A DNA stretch of 25,656 nucleotides from Casp-actino8 sp001510455 (GCA_027592035.1 JAQCIK010000026.1:1-25656), one strand, 5' to 3'. Shown: positions 15,850 to 22,742, counted from the first letter of the stretch. Notes: generated by a model from the letters alone, not told the origin. Numbers and translations: made by a program.

Positions 15850-16029
15850 ATGAACAACAGCAATGTCAACACGACGTCACCCATGGATCTGACCGAACCT
15901 GGGTTCCCGGGCAAAGGGGTCGGCTACGACTGGCAGTCGGTGGTCGCCGAGGCCGCTGCCGCCCACCTCGACCTCGAGCTGGCGACCGCCTTGGCCGCCG
16001 CCCGCACCGTCGAATCCGTCGCCTCCTGA
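15850..16029 (+). CDS. Small hypothetical protein (59 aa) between two palindromic repeats
   Basis: I recognise no family. The product begins with a polar, Asn/Thr-rich stretch (MNNSNVNTTSP), has a Gly/Pro-rich centre (EPGFPGKGVGYDW) and ends in an Ala-rich, probably helical segment (residues 30-59, with AEAAAAHLDLELATALAAAR). It contains no cysteine and no signal peptide. Coding is supported by strong G/C preference at third codon positions, a GGGGAGG ribosome binding site nine bases upstream and a promoter-like pair at 15775-15803. It is flanked by the two palindromes, the second starting 13 bases after its stop and perhaps acting as its terminator. A leader or precursor peptide is conceivable, but no modification gene is adjacent. 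Confidence 0.6.
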   Translation: MNNSNVNTTSPMDLTEPGFPGKGVGYDWQSVVAEAAAAHLDLELATALAAARTVESVAS

Positions 16030-16042
16030 CCGCGACTTTCTC

Positions 16043-16097
16043 CCCACTCTGTTGCGGTAGTCGCCGTATTTGGGTACGAGCGCAACAGAGTGGGTGA
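16043..16097. repeat. Palindromic repeat, copy 2 (14-bp perfect outer stem)
   Basis: CCCACTCTGTTGCG (16043-16056) pairs perfectly with 16081-16094. The inner stem continues to 16061/16076 with two mismatches (16057/16080 G-G and 16059/16078 A-G), around a 14-base loop sharing GCCGTATTTGG with copy 1. It begins 13 bases after the small gene and ends about 20 bases before the leuA promoter, so it could insulate the two transcripts. It is in direct orientation relative to copy 1. Confidence 0.88.
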
Positions 16098-16117
16098 TTT
16101 GTCGTGTTCTGGGGTGG

Positions 16118-16147
16118 TTGCCGGGGACGGGCCCGGATGGGTAGCGT
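16118..16147 (+). promoter_or_regulatory. leuA leader promoter
   Basis: TTGCCG (16118-16123) and TAGCGT (16142-16147) are separated by 18 bases. The -10 box ends seven bases before the GTG of the leader peptide at 16155, so the transcript probably begins at or next to this start codon (leaderless). Confidence 0.65.
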
Positions 16148-16154
16148 CCCCCTC

Positions 16155-16187
16155 GTGACGACTCTGTTGGGCCTCCTCCTTATGTAG
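16155..16187 (+). CDS. leuL: leuA leader peptide (attenuator peptide, MTTLLGLLLM)
   Basis: Ten codons starting at GTG encode MTTLLGLLLM, with five leucine codons (CTG, TTG, CTC, CTC, CTT) and a TAG stop at 16185-16187. It sits between a promoter and an intrinsic terminator, 97 bases before leuA. This is the standard arrangement of ribosome-mediated attenuation: a ribosome stalled at Leu codons when charged Leu-tRNA is scarce would prevent the terminator and allow leuA transcription. Leader-peptide attenuation of leuA has been predicted in other actinobacteria. There is no ribosome binding site; a TAnnnT box seven bases upstream suggests leaderless initiation. The peptide itself probably has no function after synthesis. 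Confidence 0.85.
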   Translation: MTTLLGLLLM

Positions 16188-16213
16188 GGCGAGCGCCCCA
16201 TATCGCGTTCGCC
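16188..16213 (+). promoter_or_regulatory. Hairpin just after the leuA leader-peptide stop (possible pause or antiterminator part)
   Basis: GGCGAGCGC (16188-16196) can pair with GCGTTCGCC (16205-16213) over nine positions with one G-U pair and an eight-base loop. It begins at the leader stop codon, so a ribosome finishing the peptide would cover it. How it excludes the terminator starting at 16215 is not obvious by eye. A weaker alternative pairing of GGGCG (16187-16191) with CGCCC (16224-16228) would compete with the terminator. Confidence 0.45.
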
Positions 16214-16214
16214 G

Positions 16215-16246
16215 AACCCCGTGCGCCCCGAGCGCCGGGGTTTTTT
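16215..16246 (+). terminator. Intrinsic terminator of the leuA attenuator
   Basis: AACCCCG (16215-16221) and GCGC (16223-16226) pair with GCGC (16232-16235) and CGGGGTT (16236-16242), with one bulged T at 16222 and a five-base loop. This gives an 11-bp GC-rich stem ending in a run of six T (16241-16246), then GTTT. It lies 27 bases after the leader stop and 37 bases before leuA, so it acts between the promoter and the gene. It is the best intrinsic terminator in the window. Confidence 0.9.
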
Positions 16247-16283
16247 GTTTGCCCACCGAGCCGCCACCCGACCAGGAGAGATC

Positions 16284-18026
16284 ATGAACACCATCCGCCA
16301 TCCGCAGTTCGTCAACAAGGGCATCGGCTCGATGCCCCACGACAAGTACTCGCCGTTCATTCCCCTCGTCCTCCACGACCGCACCTGGCCCAACAACGTC
16401 ATCACCAAGGCCCCTCTCTGGTGTTCGGTCGACCTCCGCGACGGCAATCAGGCCCTCATCGACCCCATGGACCCCGAACGCAAGCGCCGCATGTTCGACG
16501 AATTGGTGAAGATGGGCTTCACCGAGATCGAGGTCGGCTTTCCGTCGGCGAGCCAGCCCGACTTCGACTTCGTTCGGCAGTTGATCGAGGAGGACATCTG
16601 CCCGGACGACATCTGGATCCAGGTCCTCGTCCAGAGTCGCGACGAACTGATCAACCGCACCTACGAATCACTGCGAGGTGCCAAGAACGCCATCGTCCAC
16701 TTCTACAACTCGACCAACCCCCTGCAGCGCGAAGTCGTCTTCGATCTCGACCGGGCCGGAATCGTCGACATCGCCGTGAACGCAGCCCGCACGTGCAAAT
16801 CTCTCGAGCCGACACTCACCGGAACTCGAGTGCGCTACGAGTACTCACCCGAGAGCTTCACGCTGACCGAACCAGAATTCGCCATCGAAGTGTGCGAAGC
16901 CGTCATGGACGTGATCCAGCCGACCCCGGAGAATCCGCTCATTCTCAATCTGCCAGCCACCGTCGAGTGCTACAGCCCCAACGTGTACGGCGATGTCATC
17001 GAGTGGTTCGGGCGCACCATCAAGAACCGAGAATCCGTTGTCATCAGCCTCCATCCCCACAACGATCGCGGTTGTGCCGTGGCGGCCGCCGAGTTCGGTG
17101 TGATGGCCGGCGCCGACCGGGTCGAAGGGACACTGTTCGGAAACGGAGAACGAACCGGCAACGTCGACATCGTCAACCTCGCCATGAACCTGTTCGTGAA
17201 CGGAGTCGATCCCGAACTCGACATCTCCGATATCGACGCCCTGCGACGTACCGCCGAATACTGCAACCGCCTTCCGGTTCATCCTCGCCATCCCTACGTG
17301 GGCGATCTGGTGTACACCGCGTTCAGCGGAAGTCATCAGGACGCCATCAAGAAGGGATTCGAGGCGATCGATCGCAAGGCGCTCGCCGCCGGGCGCGCTC
17401 CCGGCGATTACGACCAGTGGGGCGTTCCGTACCTGCCTCTCGACCCCAAGCATCTCGGCCGAACCTACGAAGCCGTGATTCGCGTCAACAGTCAGAGCGG
17501 CAAGGGCGGCGTCGCGTACGTGATGAAGTCCGAGCACGGTTTCGACCTTCCTCGGCGCCTCCAGATCGAGTTCTCGAAGAGCATCCAGCACATCACCGAA
17601 GACCTGGGTACCGAGATCAGCCCTCTCACGATGTGGGAAGCCTTCAAATCCGAGTACTTCCCGGTCGAACCACGCTTCGTCCTCGAGAGCCACGAGATGC
17701 GAAGTCAGTCGAGCAACGGCGGACGGACGTCGATCACGGCTCAGTTGGTCGTCGACGGCCAACACCTCACGATCACCGGTGAGGGGAACGGTCCGATCGA
17801 CGCATTCGTCACCGCAATGCGCACCGGACTCGGTGCATCACTCGACGTCGTCGACTACAGCGAACACGCGATCGGCAAGGGATCCGAAGCTGAAGCCGTG
17901 GCATATGTCGAGACGGTTGCCGAGTCCGGCGAGGTTCTCTGGGGGGTCGGTACCGACGAGAACACGGTGACGGCGTCTCTCCGAGCAGTTCTGTCGGCGC
18001 ACGAGCGCCACCAGAGTCGGCACTGA
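16284..18026 (+). CDS. leuA: 2-isopropylmalate synthase
   Basis: LeuA condenses 2-ketoisovalerate with acetyl-CoA in the first committed step of leucine synthesis. The 580-residue product is of the long actinobacterial type. The catalytic TIM barrel carries the metal and catalytic residues in SVDLRDGNQAL (Arg52, Asp53), HPHNDRG (His257, His259, Asn260, Asp261) and GTLFGNGERTGNVD. The C-terminal regulatory domain (about residues 440-580, with SITAQLVVDG and GNGPIDAFVTA) normally mediates feedback inhibition by leucine. The ATG at 16284 has an AGGAGAG ribosome binding site; the longer open frame upstream runs through the terminator and is not credible. Expression is probably controlled by the leader-peptide attenuator just upstream. 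leuC and leuD lie about 11 kb away. Confidence 0.97.
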   Translation: MNTIRHPQFVNKGIGSMPHDKYSPFIPLVLHDRTWPNNVITKAPLWCSVDLRDGNQALIDPMDPERKRRMFDELVKMGFTEIEVGFPSASQPDFDFVRQLIEEDICPDDIWIQVLVQSRDELINRTYESLRGAKNAIVHFYNSTNPLQREVVFDLDRAGIVDIAVNAARTCKSLEPTLTGTRVRYEYSPESFTLTEPEFAIEVCEAVMDVIQPTPENPLILNLPATVECYSPNVYGDVIEWFGRTIKNRESVVISLHPHNDRGCAVAAAEFGVMAGADRVEGTLFGNGERTGNVDIVNLAMNLFVNGVDPELDISDIDALRRTAEYCNRLPVHPRHPYVGDLVYTAFSGSHQDAIKKGFEAIDRKALAAGRAPGDYDQWGVPYLPLDPKHLGRTYEAVIRVNSQSGKGGVAYVMKSEHGFDLPRRLQIEFSKSIQHITEDLGTEISPLTMWEAFKSEYFPVEPRFVLESHEMRSQSSNGGRTSITAQLVVDGQHLTITGEGNGPIDAFVTAMRTGLGASLDVVDYSEHAIGKGSEAEAVAYVETVAESGEVLWGVGTDENTVTASLRAVLSAHERHQSRH

Positions 18027-18073
18027 GCACTAACGTCGGGCTCAGACGTCCGAACCGAGAGAAGGAGTGGGAC

Positions 18074-18265
18074 ATGCGAGTGACGGTCGACTACGACATG
18101 TGTGCATCGACGGGTTCGTGCATGCAGGTCTGCCCCGAGGTGTTCGAAGTCCGAAGCGACGGTTACCTCTACGTTCTGCTCGAGGAACCGGGAGAAGAGT
18201 TACGGGAGAAGGTCGAACAAGCCGCCGACCTCTGCCCCACCGCGGCGATCACCGTCGAGGGCTGA
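18074..18265 (+). CDS. Small ferredoxin, [3Fe-4S]-type
   Basis: This 63-residue ferredoxin is an electron carrier of the kind used with actinobacterial cytochromes P450 and other oxygenases. Cysteines lie at 10, 16 and 20 (CASTGSCMQVCP), with a fourth in the C-terminal DLCPTAAI. The residue between the first two cysteines that would be the third ligand of a [4Fe-4S] cluster is Thr13, which argues for [3Fe-4S]. Cys20 occupies a place that is Ala in many Streptomyces relatives. AGGAG lies six bases before the ATG. The gene starts 47 bases after leuA and ends one base before the likely pyrF start. No P450 or reductase is in the window, so its partner is unknown. Confidence 0.93.
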   Translation: MRVTVDYDMCASTGSCMQVCPEVFEVRSDGYLYVLLEEPGEELREKVEQAADLCPTAAITVEG

Positions 18266-18266
18266 C

Positions 18267-19079
18267 CTGTCCTTCCATCACAAACTCCGGTCGGCGTGGA
18301 CGAGTGCCGACTCCATGCTCTGCGTCGGACTCGATCCGGACCCGGCTCGCTTCCCCGACGGAGTCGACCGCGATGCGCGGGGGATTCTCGATTTCTGTCG
18401 CACCGTCGTCGACACCACTGCCCATGCGGTCTGTGCGTTCAAACCACAGATCGCCTACTTCTCGGCGCTCGGTGCCGAACGTGAACTCGAGCTCTTGTGC
18501 GCCCACGTACGATCGACCGCTCCCGAAGCGGTTCTGATCCTCGACGCCAAGCGAGGTGACATCGGCTCGACGGCCGAACGCTACGCCATCGAAGCCTTCG
18601 AGCGTTATGGGGCCGACGCGGTCACCGTCAATCCCTATCTCGGGACCGATTCGCTCGAGCCGTTTCTCACTCATCGCAACAAGGGCACGATCGTTCTGTG
18701 TCGCACTTCCAATCCAGGCGGAGCCGACCTCCAGAATCTGCTTGTCGACGGCACACCGTTGTACGAACACATCGCCCGTCTCGCGGTCGACGATTGGTCG
18801 AACAAGGGAGAGGTCGCCCTCGTGGTGGGAGCGACGGTTCCCGACGAGTTGCGCCGCGTGCGCGCCATCGTCGGTGATCTACCGCTGCTCGTTCCGGGGA
18901 TCGGCGCGCAAGGCGGCGATGTAGCGGCGACGGTTGCCGCCGGTACCGACTCGACCGGCTACGGGATGATGATCAATTCCTCACGTGCCGTGCTCTACGC
19001 GAGTTCTGGCTCCGACTGGATCGATGCCACACGTCGTGCGGCCGAGACGACTCGCGACGAGATACGCGCCGCCCGCTGA
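18267..19079 (+). CDS. pyrF: Orotidine 5'-phosphate decarboxylase, apparent CTG start
   Basis: PyrF decarboxylates OMP to UMP, the last step of UMP synthesis. The 270-residue form from this start matches the type-2 (mycobacterial/myxococcal-like) group: LCVGLDPDP, AFKPQIAYF (Lys59), the catalytic LDAKRGDIGST (Asp93, Lys95, Asp98), VNPYLGTDSLEPF, CRTSNPGG and LVPGIGAQGGD. The start is a problem. No ATG, GTG or TTG is in frame between the ferredoxin stop and residue 17. CTG at 18267 gives the expected N terminus (MSFHHKLRSAW) and has GAGGG six bases upstream. The ATG at 18315 would remove the first helix and begin right at the first strand. I favour CTG. Confidence 0.92.
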   Translation: MSFHHKLRSAWTSADSMLCVGLDPDPARFPDGVDRDARGILDFCRTVVDTTAHAVCAFKPQIAYFSALGAERELELLCAHVRSTAPEAVLILDAKRGDIGSTAERYAIEAFERYGADAVTVNPYLGTDSLEPFLTHRNKGTIVLCRTSNPGGADLQNLLVDGTPLYEHIARLAVDDWSNKGEVALVVGATVPDELRRVRAIVGDLPLLVPGIGAQGGDVAATVAAGTDSTGYGMMINSSRAVLYASSGSDWIDATRRAAETTRDEIRAAR

Positions 19080-19135
19080 CTCCGCCAGACCGGTGCGAGA
19101 TTCACTCCGGAACACTGTTGCTGCGCAGAGGGAAG

Positions 19136-20701
19136 TCAGGCGTGGAGGGTGTGCACCGAGACGATGCCCGGTGACGAGCGAAGAGCGCCGAGCACGTCGT
19201 CGGGAACCGAACCCGATGTAGCGATCACCATGAGCGCCGAGCCCGGCTGAGGACTACGACCCACGTCCATGTCGTTGATGTTGACACCGGCGTCACCGAG
19301 GATCGTGCCGACCACACCGATCACACCGGGCCGGTCGTCATTGCGCACGACGAGCATGGTCTCGGCCGGTGGGATATCGGTCGTGTGATCCTCGATCATG
19401 ACGAGGCGATGCTCACCGCGACGCCCGGTCAGCGTGCCGGCGATGCTGTGTCCCCCACCGCGCAACGTCAACAGATTCACGAACTCCTGAGAATCGCGAG
19501 ACGCCAACTCGCGGACCTCGACCCCGGCGGCCTGGGCCATCTGCGGAGCGTTCACGTACGTGACGGGCTCGTCATGGATCGCCCCGAAGAATCCCTTCAA
19601 CACACTGAGGGTCAGGATGCGATTGTCGTACTGAGCAATGTCACCTTCGGTGCTGATGTCGAGATGCGTGGGCACCTGGTCGACCAGACGGGCGAACAGC
19701 CGTCCGAGTCGTTCGGCGAGCGGCAGGAACGGCCTCAACGTTTCGTTCGCCTCGGCTGCCGACACGTTGACGGCGAAGGGTACGAAGTCGCCGGCCAGCG
19801 CCAGTTGAACCATGTCGGCGATGGTGTCGCCGGCCTTGTCCTGAGCCTCACGGGTACTGGCGCCCAGATGGGGGGTGACGACGACCGAGTCGAGTTCGAA
19901 GAGCGGACTCTCGGTGCACGGCTCGACGTCGAACACGTCGAGAGCCGCACCGGCGATCTGCCCCGACCGGATGGCTTCGGCCAAGGCCTCTTCGTCGACG
20001 ATTCCACCGCGGGCCACGTTGATCACCCGCAGATCGGGTTTGGCCTTGGCGAGCAGATCTCGGCCGATGATCCCTTTGGTCTCCTTCGTCTTCGGCAAGT
20101 GGACGGTCACGAAATCGCTCTGTGCGATGACGTCGTCGAGTGCAAGCAGGTCGACGTTCATCTGACGCGCCCGATCAGGGGTGACGAACGGGTCGTACGC
20201 CACCAGTCGCATTCCGAATCCGGCCGCGCGCTGGGCCACCAACTTTCCGATTCGACCGAGGCCGATGATGCCGAGAGTCTTGTCGGCGAGCTCGACACCC
20301 TCCCAACGACTGCGCTCCCAGCGACCGGCCTTCAAGGCCGCGTGGGCCTGCGCCACGTTGCGCGCCGAAGCGAGCAGAAGGGCCATGGTGTGTTCGGCCG
20401 CCGACACGATGTTGCTCTGCGGCGCGTTCACGACCATCACACCGCGAGTGGTGGCCGCCTCGACGTCGACGTTGTCGAGTCCGATACCGGCCCGACCCAC
20501 CACCATGAGGTCGCTCGCGGCCGCCAGTACGTCGGCGGTCACCTGAGTGGCCGAGCGAATGATGAGGGCATGAACCCCGTCCAGGGCCGCTGCGAGTCCG
20601 GCGGCCGGAACGTCGGTGTTCACGATCACCTCGTGCCCGGCCGCCCGAAGACGATCGAGGCCTCCTTCGGCGATTTCTTCGGTGACCAGAATGCGAGCCA
20701 T
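19136..20701 (-). CDS. serA: D-3-phosphoglycerate dehydrogenase, long form with ACT domain
   Basis: SerA oxidises 3-phosphoglycerate to 3-phosphohydroxypyruvate with NAD, the first step of serine synthesis. The 521-residue length matches the type-I form known from Mycobacterium: substrate and NAD domains (1-about 315), an intervening domain (about 316-445) and a C-terminal ACT domain (about 450-521) that typically binds serine. The nucleotide motif is GLGRIG (147-152). Catalytic Arg231 (NVARGGIVDEEAL), Glu260 and His278 (TPHLGAST) are present. The ATG at 20701 has AGGAAC five bases upstream. An eight-base-pair hairpin ends immediately before that ribosome binding site. Its 3' end faces pyrF over 56 bases without an obvious terminator. 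Confidence 0.97.
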   Translation of the reverse strand: MARILVTEEIAEGGLDRLRAAGHEVIVNTDVPAAGLAAALDGVHALIIRSATQVTADVLAAASDLMVVGRAGIGLDNVDVEAATTRGVMVVNAPQSNIVSAAEHTMALLLASARNVAQAHAALKAGRWERSRWEGVELADKTLGIIGLGRIGKLVAQRAAGFGMRLVAYDPFVTPDRARQMNVDLLALDDVIAQSDFVTVHLPKTKETKGIIGRDLLAKAKPDLRVINVARGGIVDEEALAEAIRSGQIAGAALDVFDVEPCTESPLFELDSVVVTPHLGASTREAQDKAGDTIADMVQLALAGDFVPFAVNVSAAEANETLRPFLPLAERLGRLFARLVDQVPTHLDISTEGDIAQYDNRILTLSVLKGFFGAIHDEPVTYVNAPQMAQAAGVEVRELASRDSQEFVNLLTLRGGGHSIAGTLTGRRGEHRLVMIEDHTTDIPPAETMLVVRNDDRPGVIGVVGTILGDAGVNINDMDVGRSPQPGSALMVIATSGSVPDDVLGALRSSPGIVSVHTLHA

Positions 20702-20713
20702 AGAACGTTCCTA

Positions 20714-20739
20714 TCGTGGTCGGTCGACCTTGACCACGA
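20714..20739 (-). promoter_or_regulatory. Hairpin next to the serA ribosome binding site
   Basis: On the minus strand TCGTGGTC and GACCACGA form a perfect 8-bp stem around a ten-base loop that itself contains the palindrome GGTCGACC. The stem ends one base before the AGGAAC ribosome binding site of serA. It may be a leader structure or a protein-binding site. No recognised riboswitch is seen. Confidence 0.5.
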
Positions 20740-20836
20740 AGAATCCCCTGACATTTCGTTCAGCCGGCACGTGACTCGGACCGCGTGACGGGTGACCGGT
20801 CGGGTCGACCCGGCGCCGACTGCTACAACGGGAGCG

Positions 20837-21607
20837 ATGTCGACGAGCGAGCCCATGATCCGAACTCTCGACGAGTTGGGGGACATGGACGAACTCCTTC
20901 GTGTAGCCGACCGCATCTGGGGAACCGAACCGGGGGCCTTCGTCAGTTCGTCGTTCCTCATGGCTTTGGCCCACTCGGGCGGCTATGTGGCCGGAGCCTT
21001 TCTCGACGACGAAATGGTCGGGGTCTCGTTCGGGATGCTGGCGCGCCACGGTCACGGATCCGGTTCCGAATGGTGTCTGCACTCGCACATCACCGGTATC
21101 GAGCCCGTGCACCAGCACACCGGGCTCGGTCGCGTCCTGAAGCGCCACCAACGACACTGGAGTCGTGAGCGTGAACTGTCGGCGGTCACCTGGACGTTCG
21201 ACCCGCTGGTGCGTCGCAATGCCTGGTTCAACCTCCACGTTCTCGGTGCGGTGGCCGTGAGCTATCACGTCGACTTCTACGGAGCGCTCGGTGACCACAT
21301 CAACGGAATCGACGACAGCGATCGACTCCTCGCCTACTGGAGTGTCGACGCGCCTCGATCGGTGGTCGCCGACACGGCGGCTCTACCTTCGATCTCTCCC
21401 ACCGACAGTCACGTTCTGGTCGACATCCCCGACGACATCGTCGAGATCCGACGAACCGATCCCGATCGGGCTCACCGGTGGCGGCGCCAGATACGAACCC
21501 ACCTCGGACCCTTGCTCGTCGACGGTCACGTGATCGGTATCACCGCCGATGCCAAGTACGTGGTGTCTCGGCGTCCGATGGAGGAGACTCTTCGTCATGG
21601 CTCGTGA
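20837..21607 (+). CDS. GNAT-superfamily acyltransferase (COG3375-like)
   Basis: The 256-residue protein resembles the COG3375 group of predicted GNAT acyltransferases: GGYVAGAFLDDEMVGVSFGM as central strands, SHITGIEPVHQHTGLGRVLK carrying the acyl-CoA pyrophosphate-binding turn, and FDPLVRRNAWFNLHVLGA, then YHVDFYG. Members of this group often sit beside NSAR/OSBS-family enolases. In a Geobacillus pathway such a GNAT succinylates D-amino acids before racemisation. Here it overlaps the enolase gene by 11 bases, strongly suggesting a joint role. Acyl donor and acceptor are not visible. The ATG at 20837 has TACAAC seven bases upstream (a near-match to a leaderless promoter); ATG 20855 is an alternative start. 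Confidence 0.82.
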   Translation: MSTSEPMIRTLDELGDMDELLRVADRIWGTEPGAFVSSSFLMALAHSGGYVAGAFLDDEMVGVSFGMLARHGHGSGSEWCLHSHITGIEPVHQHTGLGRVLKRHQRHWSRERELSAVTWTFDPLVRRNAWFNLHVLGAVAVSYHVDFYGALGDHINGIDDSDRLLAYWSVDAPRSVVADTAALPSISPTDSHVLVDIPDDIVEIRRTDPDRAHRWRRQIRTHLGPLLVDGHVIGITADAKYVVSRRPMEETLRHGS

Positions 21608-22736
21608 ATCCCTGCCCCCGATCCGTGTCGATCGCATCGAACTGCGTCGGATCTCACTTCCTCTGGTGACACCTTTTCGAACCTCGTTCGGAACCGAGAC
21701 CGCACGCGACATTCTGCTCGTGCGTGTCGAAGCCGAAGGTGTCGAGGGTTGGGGAGAATGCGTCGCCGGCAACGAACCCCTCTACTCGAGTGAATACGTC
21801 GAAGCGTGTCAGCACGTCTGCCAAAACCACTTGATCCCTCGACTGCTCCGTCACGACGACGGTCGGCTCGATGCCGATCGAGTCGCCAGCGTTCTCGAGC
21901 CCGTGAAGGATCACCGCATGTCGAAAGGTGCGCTCGAGGCAGCCGTTCTCGACGCCCAGTTACGCGCTCACGGAACGTCGATGGCCGAGCGATTCGGTGC
22001 CGTTCGAGACCGCGTCCCATCGGGAGTCTCGGTCGGAATCATGGATTCGATCGACGAACTCGTGAACTCGGTCGGTCGCTATCTCGACGACGGCTACGTT
22101 CGGATCAAGTTGAAGATCGAACCCGGTTGGGATCTCGATCCCGTCGCCGAGATTCGTCGCACGTTCGGTGACGCGATTCCTCTCCAGGTCGATGCCAACA
22201 CCGCCTACACCCGTGACGACGGGGCCCATCTGGCTCGTCTCGACCGCTTCGGCCTCCTGCTCATCGAACAACCGCTCCCCGAAGACGACGTGACCGGCCA
22301 TGCCCTCATTGCTCGTCAGGTCGAGACGCCGATCTGTCTCGACGAGTCGATCACCTCGGCAAGTGCTGCCGTCGACGCCATCGAACGCGAGGCCTGTTCG
22401 ATCGTCAACATCAAGGCCGGTCGAGTGGGTGGCTATCTCGAAGCCGTGCGAGTGCACGACGAATGCGCCGAGCGCGAAGTTCCCGTGTGGTGCGGAGGAA
22501 TGCTCGAGACCGGTATCGGCCGAGCCATGAACCTTGCCCTCGCCGCCCTCCCCGGTTTCACCTTGACGGGGGATGTTTCGGCATCGGAGCGCTTCTGGGC
22601 CCGAGACATCGTCGACGAGCCGGTTCGACTCAACGATGGCCACGTGCACGTTCCCACCCGCCCGGGAAGCGGTGTCGAGATCGATCGCGACTTCCTCGAT
22701 TCGGTGACCACCTCCACGGTGGAGGTCGGTCGATGA
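21597..22736 (+). CDS. menC: NSAR/OSBS-family enolase (N-succinylamino acid racemase or o-succinylbenzoate synthase)
   Basis: This 379-residue enolase-superfamily enzyme has all catalytic residues at the same numbers as the Amycolatopsis promiscuous racemase: Lys161-x-Lys163 (IKLKIEPGW), metal ligands Asp189, Glu214 and Asp239, and Lys263 in NIKAGRVGG. Arg266, associated with racemase specificity in this subfamily, is present. WCGGMLETGIGRAMN is also typical. The enzyme could make o-succinylbenzoate for menaquinone, racemise N-succinylamino acids, or do both. Coupling to a GNAT gene and the absence of other men genes here lean toward the racemase role, but menC duty cannot be excluded. The ATG at 21597 has GGAGGAG ten bases upstream and overlaps the end of the GNAT gene. 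Confidence 0.92.
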   Translation: MARESLPPIRVDRIELRRISLPLVTPFRTSFGTETARDILLVRVEAEGVEGWGECVAGNEPLYSSEYVEACQHVCQNHLIPRLLRHDDGRLDADRVASVLEPVKDHRMSKGALEAAVLDAQLRAHGTSMAERFGAVRDRVPSGVSVGIMDSIDELVNSVGRYLDDGYVRIKLKIEPGWDLDPVAEIRRTFGDAIPLQVDANTAYTRDDGAHLARLDRFGLLLIEQPLPEDDVTGHALIARQVETPICLDESITSASAAVDAIEREACSIVNIKAGRVGGYLEAVRVHDECAEREVPVWCGGMLETGIGRAMNLALAALPGFTLTGDVSASERFWARDIVDEPVRLNDGHVHVPTRPGSGVEIDRDFLDSVTTSTVEVGR

Positions 22737-22742
22737 CCCGTG

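Noticed and set aside
15698..16097. CRISPR-like repeat-spacer arrangement
   Set aside because: Only two copies, each strongly palindromic and separated by a coding gene; no cas genes.
16421..17782. Arg-rich alternative frame inside leuA
   Set aside because: LeuA is intact and conserved in its own frame; the alternative is a typical +1 shadow.
19385..20788. Long open plus-strand frame (467 codons) opposite serA
   Set aside because: The minus strand is an unmistakable full-length SerA; the opposite frame has no recognisable motif.
20801..20812. Palindrome CGGGTCGACCCG as a regulator site
   Set aside because: It is perfect, but self-complementary GTCGAC-centred words are frequent in this GC-rich sequence and there is no second copy near a promoter.
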